DNA from: Streptomyces spongiicola
GTDB lineage: Bacteria; Actinomycetota; Actinomycetes; Streptomycetales; Streptomycetaceae
Reading direction: 5' to 3'
Assembly: GCF_003122365.1 (NCBI RefSeq)
Contig: NZ_CP029254.1
Coordinates: 4,923,501-4,987,500 of the forward strand
DNA: 64,000 nt
In this document: in pieces, positions 32,034 through 40,435 of the stretch
Layout: the number at the start of each line of letters is the position of its first letter
How positions within the stretch are numbered: position 1 is the first letter of the stretch
Program-made: the position numbers and the translations under genes
The notes under the pieces: generated by a model
The model's input: only the letters and a program-made list of their open reading frames with translations
Database searches by the model: none
What the model was told of the DNA's origin: nothing

Positions 32034-32120
32034 CGAGACCGCCGTACGCGTCTCCGGCGGCGCGCGGTCACGTCCGCCGTCACGGCCGACATCACGTCCG
32101 CCGTTACGTCCGCCGTCACG

Positions 32121-32180
32121 GCCGCGGTCACGGCCGCGGTCACGGCCGCGGTCACGGCCGCGGTCACGGCCGCGGTCACG
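32121..32180. repeat. Five tandem 12-bp repeats (GCCGCGGTCACG)
   Basis: Five perfect copies between the convergent membrane-protein and maf genes, preceded by diverged copies from about 32065. Each unit contains the CCGCGG palindrome. Confidence 0.92.
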
Positions 32181-32264
32181 GCGCGGGCCGCGAGGCCGCC
32201 GCACGCGTCCCCGGCGGTGTCCGGAGGAGGGCGCGGGCCGCCCGGTTTCGGCGTACCGGCCGCA

Positions 32265-32870
32265 TCACGCCCAGAGGTCGGTGATGCCGATCCCCAGGTC
32301 CGCCAGCAGCCGGCGCAGCAGCGGAAGGGACAGCCCGATCACATTGCCATGGCTGCCCTCGATCGAGTCGACGAACGGGGCGGACCTGCCGTCCAGGGTG
32401 AACGCGCCCGCCACGTGCAGCGGTTCGCCGCTCGCCACGTACGCGGCGATCTCGGCGTCCGTGGGGTCGCCGAAGCGCACGGTGGTGGACTCCGTGGCGG
32501 ACGCCCGGCGGCCGGTCGCGGTGTCGACGACGCAGTGGCCCGTCAGCAGCGCGCCCGCACGGCCGCGCATGGACTTCCAACGGGCGGTCGCCTCCTCCTC
32601 GTCCGCCGGCTTGCCGAGGGCCTCGCCGTCGAGTTCGAGTACGGAGTCGCAGCCGATGACGAGCGCGCCGGCCGCCTCGGGGCGGGCGGCGACCGCGTCC
32701 GCCTTGGCCTCGGCGAGGACGAGGGCCAGCGTGCCGGGGTCGGGGGCGGTCAGCGCGTCCTCGTCCACACCGCTGACGACGACCTCGGGGGCGAGCCCGG
32801 CAGCGCGCAGCAGTCCCAGGCGGGCGGGTGAGGCGGAGGCGAGGACGACACGGCGGCGCTGATCGGTCAT
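32265..32870 (-). CDS. maf: Maf-like nucleoside triphosphate pyrophosphatase
   Basis: House-cleaning pyrophosphatase of 201 residues that hydrolyses non-canonical or modified nucleoside triphosphates; Maf proteins are also linked to division control. The N-terminal substrate loop VLASASPARLGLLRAAG, the metal site VIGCDSVLELDGEALGKP, and the C-terminal FVDSIEGSHGNVIGLSLPLL are diagnostic. ATG 32870 is used; ATG 32879 would add three residues. Upstream frame is the 82-bp repeat field. In Streptomyces this gene sits in the acyl-CoA carboxylase locus as here. Confidence 0.93.
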   Translation of the reverse strand: MTDQRRRVVLASASPARLGLLRAAGLAPEVVVSGVDEDALTAPDPGTLALVLAEAKADAVAARPEAAGALVIGCDSVLELDGEALGKPADEEEATARWKSMRGRAGALLTGHCVVDTATGRRASATESTTVRFGDPTDAEIAAYVASGEPLHVAGAFTLDGRSAPFVDSIEGSHGNVIGLSLPLLRRLLADLGIGITDLWA

Positions 32871-32973
32871 GCGGGCCATCGTAGGCGGCCGGGGCGGTGT
32901 CCCGGAGTCCGCTGCGGCAGCCCGCCCGTTCCGGGGGCGCCCCCACGGCACGGCGGCCGCACGGTCCCCGCAC

Positions 32974-33270
32974 GCCCGCTCGCATGTACGGCCCTCCCCG
33001 CATGCCTGCTGGCATGTACGGCCCCGCGTCCGCCGCGACCGCTGCGACCTCGTATGCCCGCTCGCATGTACGGCCCTCCCCGCATGCCTGCTGGCATGTA
33101 CGGCCCCGCGTCCGCCGCGTCCGCTGCGACCTCGTATGCCCGCTCGCATGTACGGCCCTCCCCGCATGCCTGCTGGCATGTACGGCCCCGCGTCCGCCGC
33201 GTCCGCCGCGACCTCGTACGCCCGCTCGCATGTACGGCCCTCCCCGCATGCCCGCTCGTATGCCCGCTCG
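32974..33270. repeat. Array of 82-bp tandem repeats (about 3.5 copies)
   Basis: Copies begin at 32974, 33056, 33138 and 33220 (GCCCGCTCGCATGTACGGCC). Each unit holds two GCATGTACGGCC direct repeats and a TGCCTGCTGGCA near-palindrome. The period is not a multiple of three, which argues against coding. Copies are nearly identical, pointing to recent amplification. Confidence 0.93.
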
Positions 33271-33385
33271 TACGCCCGCGCGCATGTTCGTCAGCGCGGA
33301 TGTCCCCCGCGCGCACAAGGCCCTCAGCGCGCGCCCCTGCGGCTCCGCCCGAACCGTCGCACCCGCGCTCCGCCCGCGGCGGCCG

Positions 33386-33514
33386 TCAGCGCAGCCCCAC
33401 GGTGATCATCGCGACGACCATGGCGAGCGCCACCAGGACGCCCACACGGCGCATCATCGCCTGCGTCTCGCGCATCTCCTGCGGAGGTTCGTTCTCCGGG
33501 TCGGACCACAGCAT
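33386..33514 (-). CDS. Small single-helix membrane protein
   Basis: A 42-residue protein too short for most gene finders: a polar start MLWSDPENEPPQEMRETQAM, two arginines, then one transmembrane helix VGVLVALAMVVAMITVGL and a final arginine. Net-charge distribution suggests the N-terminus is in the cytoplasm. Base composition at third codon positions is strongly GC, unlike a random frame. It lies downstream of the carboxylase beta/epsilon genes in the same direction, after a 12-bp inverted repeat. Function unknown. I recall a similar tiny protein at this place in other Streptomyces. Confidence 0.72.
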   Translation of the reverse strand: MLWSDPENEPPQEMRETQAMMRRVGVLVALAMVVAMITVGLR

Positions 33515-33544
33515 GGTTCCGATCGTGGTGGCGGCAGGCACCGC

Positions 33545-33572
33545 GGCGCCTGAGTACGGATACTCAGGCGCC
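33545..33572. promoter_or_regulatory. Perfect 12-bp inverted repeat between the epsilon-subunit gene and the small membrane protein gene
   Basis: GGCGCCTGAGTA, loop CGGA, TACTCAGGCGCC. The arms pair perfectly. It could end the carboxylase operon as a terminator or be a protein-binding site for the small membrane protein gene, whose start is 30 bp away. The central TGAGTA/TACTCA is unusually A+T-rich for a local terminator. Confidence 0.6.
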
Positions 33573-33632
33573 CCGGTGCCTTTGGACCAGTCACGGGCCG
33601 GCGGGGGCCGTCGTGCGCCCCCGCCCGCGTGC

Positions 33633-33839
33633 TCAGCCCGGCCAGTACGTGCGGGACCACGACCGCGGCCCGGGCCGCAGCGCCCGCGCCCGCGCGATAC
33701 GGGCCGGGTCCGACCACTCCTCGGGCGGCAGCGGCGCGCCGGACACGGCGGAGGCCGTCGCCGCGGCGCGGGCCTGGACCACCGCCAGGGCGGCGGCCAG
33801 CTCCTCCGGGGTGGGGTTACCCCGTACGACCTTGATCAT
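33633..33839 (-). CDS. pccE: Acyl-CoA carboxylase epsilon subunit
   Basis: A 68-residue epsilon subunit that binds and stimulates actinobacterial acyl-CoA carboxylases. It has the typical start IKVVRGNPTPEELAAALAVV and the C-terminal motif RSWSRTYWPG. It starts 25 bp after the beta-subunit stop codon and clearly belongs to the same transcript. The match to S. coelicolor PccE (propionyl-CoA carboxylase epsilon subunit) is from memory. Confidence 0.92.
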   Translation of the reverse strand: MIKVVRGNPTPEELAAALAVVQARAAATASAVSGAPLPPEEWSDPARIARARALRPGPRSWSRTYWPG

Positions 33840-33864
33840 CGGTACTCCTCGGGGCCCTCGGGGT

Positions 33865-35466
33865 CTACAGGGGGATGTTGCCGTGCTTCTTCGGGGGCAG
33901 GTTCTCCCGCTTCGTCCGCAGCTGGCGCAGGCCCTTCACGATCTGGGCGCGGGTGTCGGACGGCATGATCACGGCGTCGATGTAGCCGCGCTCGGCCGCG
34001 ATGTACGGGTTGAGGAGGGTGTCCTCGTACGCCGTGACCAGCTCGGCCCGCAGCTCCTCCCGGGCTTCGGCGTCCTCGGCGGCGGCGAGGGTGCGACGGT
34101 GCAGGATGTTCACCGCGCCCTGCGCGCCCATCACCGCGATCTGCGCGGTCGGCCAGGCCAGGTTCAGATCGGCGCCCAGGTGCTTGGAGCCCATGACGTC
34201 GTACGCGCCGCCGAAGGCCTTGCGCGTGATCACGGTGATGAGCGGGACGGTCGCCTCGGCATAGGCGTAGATCAGCTTGGCGCCGCGCCGGATGATGCCG
34301 CCGTACTCCTGGTCCACACCCGGCAGGAAGCCGGGAACGTCGACGAAGGTGATGACGGGGATGTTGAACGCGTCGCAGGTGCGGACGAAGCGCGCGGCCT
34401 TCTCGCTCGCGTCGATGTCGAGGCAGCCCGCGAACTGCATCGGCTGGTTGGCGACGATGCCGACCGGGAAGCCCTCCACCCGCCCGAAGCCGGTGACGAT
34501 GTTCGGCGCGAACATCGCCTGGGTCTCCAGGAACTCGCCGTCGTCCAGCACGTGCTCGATGATCGTGTGCATGTCGTACGGCTGGTTGGCGCTGTCCGGC
34601 ATCAGCGTGTCCAGCTCCCGGTCCTCGGCGGTGAGGTCCAGGGAGGCGTCCTCGGGGTAGGACGGCGGCTCGGACAGGTTGTTGGACGGCAGGTACGACA
34701 GCAGCGACTTGACGTACTCGATCGCGTCCTTCTCGTCGCCGGCCATGTGGTGGGCGACACCGGACGTGGCGTTGTGTGTGCGGGCACCGCCCAGCTCCTC
34801 GAAGCCCACGTCCTCGCCGGTGACCGTCTTGATGACGTCGGGGCCGGTGATGAACATGTGCGAGGTCCGGTCGACCATCACCGTGAAGTCGGTGATCGCG
34901 GGCGAGTACACCGCGCCGCCCGCGCAGGGTCCCACCACGAGGGAGATCTGCGGGATCACCCCGGACGCGTGGGTGTTGCGGCGGAAGATCTCGCCGTACA
35001 TCCCCAGCGCGCTGACGCCCTCCTGGATGCGCGCGCCACCGGAGTCGTTGATCCCGACGACCGGGCAACCGGTCTTCAGCGCGAAGTCCATCACCTTGAT
35101 GATCTTCTGGCCGAACACCTCGCCCAGCGCCCCGCCGAAGACCGTGAAGTCCTGCGAGAAGACGGCCACCGGCCGGCCGTCCACGGTGCCGTAGCCGGTG
35201 ACCACGCCGTCGCCGTAGGGGCGGGTCCTCTCCAGGCCGAAGTTGGTGGAGCGGTGCCGCGCGAGTTCGTCCAGCTCGACGAACGACCCCTCGTCGAGGA
35301 GGAGTTCGATCCGCTCGCGGGCGGTCAGCTTGCCCTTGGCGTGCTGCTTCTCGACCGCGCGCTCGGAGCCCGCGTGCGTCGCCTCGTGGACACGGCGCTG
35401 GTAATCCGCGAGCTTGCCAGCGGTGGTGTGGATGTCGATCTCCTGGTGCTCTGCCGGCTCGGACAT
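33865..35466 (-). CDS. pccB: Propionyl-CoA carboxylase beta subunit
   Basis: Carboxyltransferase subunit of 533 residues that moves CO2 from biotin to acyl-CoA, giving methylmalonyl-CoA for catabolism and for polyketide and fatty-acid precursors. Both crotonase-like halves are present with their oxyanion-hole glycines: DFTVFGGALGEVFGQKI, NDSGGARIQEGVSAL and VVGPCAGGAVYSPA in the first half, VDVPGFLPGVDQEYGGIIR and TRKAFGGAYDVMGSKHLGAD in the second. Sequence and locus match S. coelicolor PccB; the acyl-CoA preference was not determined here. ATG 35466 is preceded by GGGAGCC. It forms an operon with pccE and uses the AccA-type subunit encoded at 29260-31023. Confidence 0.96.
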   Translation of the reverse strand: MSEPAEHQEIDIHTTAGKLADYQRRVHEATHAGSERAVEKQHAKGKLTARERIELLLDEGSFVELDELARHRSTNFGLERTRPYGDGVVTGYGTVDGRPVAVFSQDFTVFGGALGEVFGQKIIKVMDFALKTGCPVVGINDSGGARIQEGVSALGMYGEIFRRNTHASGVIPQISLVVGPCAGGAVYSPAITDFTVMVDRTSHMFITGPDVIKTVTGEDVGFEELGGARTHNATSGVAHHMAGDEKDAIEYVKSLLSYLPSNNLSEPPSYPEDASLDLTAEDRELDTLMPDSANQPYDMHTIIEHVLDDGEFLETQAMFAPNIVTGFGRVEGFPVGIVANQPMQFAGCLDIDASEKAARFVRTCDAFNIPVITFVDVPGFLPGVDQEYGGIIRRGAKLIYAYAEATVPLITVITRKAFGGAYDVMGSKHLGADLNLAWPTAQIAVMGAQGAVNILHRRTLAAAEDAEAREELRAELVTAYEDTLLNPYIAAERGYIDAVIMPSDTRAQIVKGLRQLRTKRENLPPKKHGNIPL

Positions 35467-35896
35467 CGGGATGCGGCTCCCTGCCTGGTCACGGGGGTTG
35501 GCTACGTAAAGAGCGGTGGGCTACTGATTCGTAGCGTATCGGCGCGGATACCGTTCGGCAGTGCGGCGTTGGCCACACCCCGGAGCGCTTGCGCACACGG
35601 CTCGGCACGGCTCGGTCTCTCCGCGGTACGGTACGGCTTGGCTCGGTCTCTCGGCGGCTCGGCACGGCACGCCTCGGCTCCGTCTCCCCGCGGTTCGGTA
35701 CGGCTCGGCTCGGTCTCTCGGCGGCTCGGCACGGCACGCCTCGGCTCCGTCTCCCCGCGGTACGGCTCGGCTCGGTCTCTCCGCGGTTCGCCTCGGCACG
35801 CCTCGGCTCGGTCTCCCCGCGGCTCGGCTCGGCTCGGTACGACACGGTCTCCCCGCGGTTCGCCTCGCGCGGACGGAAGGGGCCAAGCTGTGCGGT
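35467..35896. repeat. Divergent promoter region with degenerate repeats of about 67 bp
   Basis: From about 35590 to 35870 it is built from CTCGGTCTCTCGGCGGCTCG and CTCCGTCTCCCCGCGGTTCG elements; matching points at 35651 and 35718 give a 67-bp period. It sits between the divergent pccB and birA genes, so the promoters of both must lie within or at its edges (A+T-richer DNA remains at 35505-35560). Confidence 0.8.
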
Positions 35897-36835
35897 ATGA
35901 CGCCTCATGACACCCCCGGCGGTCCGCTCGGCGGTCGCGGAACCTCCGGCGGTCCGCTCGGCGGTCGCGGAAGCCCCGGCAGCGCCTCCGGCCCCTCCGC
36001 CGGTGGGCGCTGGTCCGATCTCGACCGCCCGCCGCTGAACGCGGCCGCCCTGCGCCGCGCACTGATCCGCCCCGGCGGGCTGTGGACCTCGCTCGACGTC
36101 GTCGAGCGCGTCGGCTCCACCAACTCCGACCTGGTGGACCGGGCCGCGGAACTCGGCGAGGGGGCCGTGCTCGTCGCCGAGGAGCAGACGTCCGGTCGCG
36201 GCCGCCTCGACCGCAGCTGGACCGCGCCCCCGCGCTCCGGACTCTTCCTCTCCGTCCTGCTGAAGCCCTGTGTGCCCGTCGCCCGCTGGGGGTGGCTGCC
36301 GCTGCTGACCGGCGTCGCCGCGGCGACGGGCCTGGCCCGGGCGGCCGGTGCCGACTTCGCCCTGAAGTGGCCGAACGACCTGATGGTGAAGGTCGGCGGG
36401 GAGGAGCGGAAGGCCGGCGGGATCCTCGCCGAGCGGGTGGGCGGCGATGGCGTCGTCATCGGTATCGGGGTCAACGTCACCCTGCGCGAGGACGAGCTCC
36501 CCGTACCGCAGGCGGGCTCCCTGGCCCTCGCGAACGCCGTCTCCACCGACCGCGACCCCCTGCTGCGGGCGCTGCTGCGCTCCCTGGAGGACTGGTACGG
36601 CGTCTGGCGGGCGGCGAACGGCGACGCCCGTGCCTCGCGGCTTCAGGAGACGTACGCGGCCGGCTGCTCGACCCTGGGCCTCACGGTACGCGCAGAGCTC
36701 CCCGGCGACCGGAGCCTGATCGGCGAGGCCGTCGCGATCGACGGCGACGGACGGCTGGTGGTGACCACCCCCGACGGAAGGGACCACCCCGTCGGGGCCG
36801 GGGACATCGTCCACCTGCGGCCGGACGGCCGGTGA
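35897..36835 (+). CDS. birA: Biotin--protein ligase
   Basis: Attaches biotin to the carrier lysine of biotin-dependent carboxylases. The catalytic domain has VERVGSTNSDLVDRA, the biotinyl-AMP loop EEQTSGRGRLDRSWTAPP, ALKWPNDLMV with the conserved lysine and GIGVNV. A small C-terminal domain (RAELPGDRSLIGEAVAID...GDIVHLRPD) completes it. No helix-turn-helix is present, so it is a group I ligase without a repressor function. The first ~45 residues are a Gly/Pro/Ser-rich extension with a duplicated GGPLGGRG unit, perhaps a product of repeat growth; the core begins near residue 50. Location next to the carboxylase subunits fits its role. Confidence 0.94.
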   Translation: MTPHDTPGGPLGGRGTSGGPLGGRGSPGSASGPSAGGRWSDLDRPPLNAAALRRALIRPGGLWTSLDVVERVGSTNSDLVDRAAELGEGAVLVAEEQTSGRGRLDRSWTAPPRSGLFLSVLLKPCVPVARWGWLPLLTGVAAATGLARAAGADFALKWPNDLMVKVGGEERKAGGILAERVGGDGVVIGIGVNVTLREDELPVPQAGSLALANAVSTDRDPLLRALLRSLEDWYGVWRAANGDARASRLQETYAAGCSTLGLTVRAELPGDRSLIGEAVAIDGDGRLVVTTPDGRDHPVGAGDIVHLRPDGR

Positions 36836-37017
36836 CCGGGGTGCGCCCGCCCGGTGTGCTCGGCCGGACACCCCGGAGCGGCCGCGCCACCGGGACGTGA
36901 GCCAGGGCACACCTGCCGTATCGTTGAGGCCGCGCCGGGCTTCCCGCGGCCGTACGCGGACCGGCAGGCACCACAGATCGGCAGGGCAGTGCGCAGGGAA
37001 CGGGCAGGAGGCGGCCG

Positions 37018-38277
37018 GTGACCGTCGACGACAGCGCATCCGGCGCGGACGCTTCCGGCGGGGACTCCCCGGGCGGGGACTCCCCGGGCGGGAGCGTGCC
37101 GGGGACAGAACCCTCCGGCGGGGGCTCGTCCGCCCGGGCCGACTCCTCCGGGGGCGGCCCGGGCCGCAGGCAGACCTCCGACGTCCATCCGACGCCGCAC
37201 CACGATGTGGACCACACCGCCGAGCCGACCAAGGACCCGCTGGCCATCCGGCTGGAACAGCTGATCCTCGGCGCGGACCGCCGCTACACCCCCTTCCAGG
37301 CGGCCCGCACCGCCGGGGTCTCGATGGATCTCGCGTCCCGCTTCTGGCGGGCCATGGGTTTCGCCGACATCGGCCAGGCCAAGGCCCTCACCGAGGCCGA
37401 TGTGCTCGCGCTGCGCCGGCTGGCCGGTCTGGTCGAGGCCGGGCTGCTCAGCGAGCCGATGGCGGTCCAGGTGGCGCGGTCCACCGGCCAGACCACCGCG
37501 CGGCTCGCCGAGTGGCAGATCGACTCCTTCCTGGAGGGCCTCACCGAGCCGCCCGAGCCGGGCATGACCCGGACCGAGGTCACCTATCCCCTGGTCGAGC
37601 TGCTGCTGCCGGAGTTGGAGGAGTTCATCGTCTATGTGTGGCGCCGCCAGCTCGCCGCCGCCACCGGCCGGGTCGTGCAGGCCGCGGACGACGAGGAGAT
37701 GGTCGACCGGCGGCTCGCCGTCGGCTTCGCCGACCTCGTCGGCTTCACCCGGTTGACCCGGCGCCTGGAGGAGGAGGAGCTGGGCGAGCTGGTCGAGGCG
37801 TTCGAGACCACCTGCGCCGACCTGGTCGCCGCGCACGGCGGACGGCTGATCAAGACGCTCGGTGACGAGGTGCTGTTCGCGGCGGACGACGCGGGGACGG
37901 CCGCGGAGATCGCGATGCGGCTGATCGAGACCCTGGCGAACGACGAGACGATGCCCGCGCTGCGGGTCGGCATCTCCTTCGGGACGGTCACGACCCGGAT
38001 GGGAGACGTGTTCGGCACGACGGTGAACCTGGCGAGCCGGCTGACCTCGATAGCACCGAAGGACGCCGTCCTGGTGGACGGGGCGTTCGCCAAGGAGCTG
38101 TCGCGCACCGGCGACGCGCCCGTGTCGGAGGCCGAGGCCGCGGAGGCGGCGGCCGCGGCCGAGAAGGAGGGCGAGGAGCCCCCGTCGTACCGCTTCGCGC
38201 TTCAGCCCATGTGGCAGCGGCCGGTGCGCGGGCTCGGAGTGGTGGAGCCCTGGCTGCTGACGCGCCGCCCGGCCTAG
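37018..38277 (+). CDS. cya: Class III adenylate cyclase
   Basis: Makes cAMP, which in Streptomyces affects spore germination and development. The C-terminal cyclase domain has FADLVGFTRLTRRLEEEELG with the first metal aspartate, then HGGRLIKTLGDEVLFAADD with the second, FGTVTTRMGDVFGTTVNLASRL (residues listed in two parts as FGTVTTRMGD and VFGTTVNLASRL). N-terminal to it is an adenylate-cyclase regulatory domain (PFQAARTAGVSMDLASRFWR ... helix-turn-helix-like). The first ~70 residues are a Gly/Ser/Asp-rich tail with doubled GGDSPGG units. AGGAGGCGGCC before GTG 37018 is a strong ribosome site. The locus matches S. coelicolor cya. Confidence 0.94.
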   Translation: MTVDDSASGADASGGDSPGGDSPGGSVPGTEPSGGGSSARADSSGGGPGRRQTSDVHPTPHHDVDHTAEPTKDPLAIRLEQLILGADRRYTPFQAARTAGVSMDLASRFWRAMGFADIGQAKALTEADVLALRRLAGLVEAGLLSEPMAVQVARSTGQTTARLAEWQIDSFLEGLTEPPEPGMTRTEVTYPLVELLLPELEEFIVYVWRRQLAAATGRVVQAADDEEMVDRRLAVGFADLVGFTRLTRRLEEEELGELVEAFETTCADLVAAHGGRLIKTLGDEVLFAADDAGTAAEIAMRLIETLANDETMPALRVGISFGTVTTRMGDVFGTTVNLASRLTSIAPKDAVLVDGAFAKELSRTGDAPVSEAEAAEAAAAAEKEGEEPPSYRFALQPMWQRPVRGLGVVEPWLLTRRPA

Positions 38278-38320
38278 GATTCCCGCCGGTGAACCGTCGT
38301 TAACCGGGAGGTCGTCGATC

Positions 38321-39271
38321 ATGTCCGAGGTCAGGTCCCAGGTCAGGTCCCAGGTCAGCCCCGAGAGCGGGTCCGAGGGTGGGTCCGAGGGTGGGTCCGG
38401 AGTCGGGTCCGAGGGTGGGTCCGAAGGTGGGTCCGGAGTCGGGTCCGAGAACGGGTCCGAGGGTGGGTCCGAGAGGCCGGCCGAGCAGCGCTTCGGGGAG
38501 TTCGTCGCCGTACGCCGCCACGAGGCCGGGCACGTCGCCGAGCTGGTGCTCGACCGGCCCAAGGCCATGAACGCGGTCTCCACGGAGATGGCCCGCTCGA
38601 TCGCCGCCGCCTGCGGCGCCCTGGCGGCGGACCGGTCCGTCAGGGTGACCGTGGTGACCTCGTCGAACGACCGGGCCTTCTGCGTCGGCGCGGACCTCAA
38701 GGAACGCAACTCCTTCACGGACGCGGAGCTGCTCCGGCAGCGGCCGACCGCCCGTGCCGCGTACACCGGGGTGCTGGAACTGCCGATGCCGACGATCGCG
38801 GCGGTGCACGGCTTCGCCCTGGGCGGCGGGTTCGAACTGGCGCTGTCCTGCGATCTGATCGTGGCCGACGCGACGGCCGTGGTCGGGCTGCCGGAGGTGT
38901 CCGTCGGAGTGATCCCCGGCGGCGGTGGCACACAGCTGCTGCCGCGGCGGGTGGGGGCCGCGCGGGCGGCCGAGCTGGTGTTCACGGCCCGTCGGGTGGA
39001 GGCGGCCGAGGCGCGGGAGTTGGGGCTGGTGGACGAACTGGCCGGCGACGCCCGTCCCGCCGCCCTCGCCCTGGCCGCCCGGATGGCCGCGAACTCCCCG
39101 GTCGGCCTGCGGGCCGCCAAGCGGGCGCTGCGGCTCGGCCAGGGCCTGGACCTGCGGGCGGGGCTCGAGGTCGAGGACGCCGCCTGGCGTTCGGTGGCGT
39201 TCTCCGGAGATCGGGCCGAGGGTGTCGCGGCCTTCAACGAGAAGCGGACGCCGGAGTGGCCCGGCGAGTGA
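38321..39271 (+). CDS. Enoyl-CoA hydratase/isomerase with a repeat N-terminus
   Basis: Crotonase-family protein of 316 residues, likely hydrating 2-enoyl-CoA esters in beta-oxidation. Oxyanion and catalytic elements are intact: ELVLDRPKAMNAVS, FCVGADLKER, ALGGGFELALSCDL with Glu172 and LPEVSVGVIPGGGGTQLLPR with Glu192, so both acid-base glutamates of true hydratases are kept. The first ~55 residues are not part of the fold: they consist of GSEGGSEGGSGV units encoded by tandem GGGTCCGAGGGT repeats. GGGAGG precedes ATG 38321. It is the second gene after adenylate cyclase with 43 bp between, so co-transcription is possible. Confidence 0.93.
   Translation: MSEVRSQVRSQVSPESGSEGGSEGGSGVGSEGGSEGGSGVGSENGSEGGSERPAEQRFGEFVAVRRHEAGHVAELVLDRPKAMNAVSTEMARSIAAACGALAADRSVRVTVVTSSNDRAFCVGADLKERNSFTDAELLRQRPTARAAYTGVLELPMPTIAAVHGFALGGGFELALSCDLIVADATAVVGLPEVSVGVIPGGGGTQLLPRRVGAARAAELVFTARRVEAAEARELGLVDELAGDARPAALALAARMAANSPVGLRAAKRALRLGQGLDLRAGLEVEDAAWRSVAFSGDRAEGVAAFNEKRTPEWPGE
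38340..38475. repeat. In-frame 12-15 bp repeats at the 5' end of the enoyl-CoA hydratase gene
   Basis: GGGTCCGAGGGT, GGGTCCGGAGTC and CAGGTCAGGTCC units repeat at the start of the coding region and give the GSEGG tail. Confidence 0.88.
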
Positions 39272-39301
39272 AACGCCCGTAAAAATCCCTAAGCTGGGGT
39301 G

Positions 39302-40435
39302 ATGGGTGAGGATGTCCGGTTGCGTGCCGTCGTCGCGCTCGCGCAGGCGATGGCGGCCGCACGCACACCGCGGGAGCTGTGGCGGGGCGCGGCGGTGGCC
39401 GCCTGCGACGCGCTGGGCGGGAGCTTCGCCGCACTGTCCGTCTGGGAGCGGGACCGGGGTCGGCTGAAGGTGCTGGTGAACGCCGGGGCCCGTGCACCGG
39501 ACGAGGAGGAGTTCCCCGACGGCGAGACGTACCCGGTGCACCGCTTCCCCGAGATCACCGAGTTCCTTCACGAGCAGTGGGCCGGGGGCGGTGCCCCGCG
39601 CGCCTGGGTGGAGACGGCCGACGGCCCCGCGGAGGGCGGGCACGGCTACAGCCACCAGCGGGTCGACGCGCTGCGACGGCGCGGACGCGGCTGCTGCGTC
39701 GTCGCGCCGATCGTGCTGCACGGCCGGGCCTGGGGCGAACTGTACGTGGCCAGGGCCGCGGGCGAGCCCGTGTTCGGCCGGGACGACGCCGGTTTCGCGA
39801 CCGTGCTGGCCCAGGTCGTGGCGGCCGGGATCGCCCAGCAGGAGCGGCTCGAGGAGGTCCGCAGGCTCGCGTTCACCGATCCGCTGACCGGGCTCGCCAA
39901 CCGGCGGGCCGTCGACGTCCGCCTCGACGAGGTGCTGGAACGGCATCGGGCGGACGGCACGGTGGTGTCCCTGGTGGTGTGCGACCTCAACGGCCTCAAG
40001 CGGGTCAACGACACCCACGGCCATGCTGCGGGGGACCGGCTGCTCGAGCGCTTCGGCTCGGTGCTGTCGCTGTGCGGCGCGATGCTGCCGGGGGCACTGG
40101 CCGCCCGGCTCGGGGGAGACGAGTTCTGCCTGCTCACCGCGGGTCCGTCGGCCGACGACGTGGTCGGGGTCGCCGAGGAGCTCTGCGAGCGGGCGGGCGG
40201 GCTGAAACTGGGGGAGGGGGTGGCCTGCGGTGTCGCGTCGACGGGCGACCCGATCGGCGCGGTGCGCTCCGGCCGCAGGCTGTTCCGGCTCGCGGACGCC
40301 GCGCAGTACCGCGCGAAGGCCGCCCGGGCGACGGGGCCGGTGGTCGCGGGCCGGGACGACTCGGTCCTCCCGCTCGCCGACACGCCTCCGCCGTCACCGC
40401 AGGACCGCCGCCGCTTCCGCGACGCCCGCGGCTGA
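39302..40435 (+). CDS. cdgE: GAF-GGDEF diguanylate cyclase
   Basis: Synthesises cyclic di-GMP, which holds Streptomyces in vegetative growth through BldD. Residues 1-185 form a GAF domain (RTPRELWRGAAVAACDALGG ... RAWGELYVARAAGEPVF), and residues 187-360 a GGDEF domain: FTDPLTGLANRR, VVCDLNGLKRVNDTHGHAAG with the metal aspartate and the exact active-site sequence LGGDEF at 270-275. The product-inhibition motif RxxD five residues before GGDEF is absent (PGAL there), so feedback control is expected to be weak. ATG 39302 is preferred to the GTG one codon earlier. The position next to the cya/enoyl-CoA hydratase genes matches what I recall as S. coelicolor cdgE. Confidence 0.88.
   Translation: MGEDVRLRAVVALAQAMAAARTPRELWRGAAVAACDALGGSFAALSVWERDRGRLKVLVNAGARAPDEEEFPDGETYPVHRFPEITEFLHEQWAGGGAPRAWVETADGPAEGGHGYSHQRVDALRRRGRGCCVVAPIVLHGRAWGELYVARAAGEPVFGRDDAGFATVLAQVVAAGIAQQERLEEVRRLAFTDPLTGLANRRAVDVRLDEVLERHRADGTVVSLVVCDLNGLKRVNDTHGHAAGDRLLERFGSVLSLCGAMLPGALAARLGGDEFCLLTAGPSADDVVGVAEELCERAGGLKLGEGVACGVASTGDPIGAVRSGRRLFRLADAAQYRAKAARATGPVVAGRDDSVLPLADTPPPSPQDRRRFRDARG

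Noticed and set aside
32974..33270. CRISPR-like array
   Set aside because: The 82-bp units are directly adjacent with no unique spacers, and there are no cas genes in the window.
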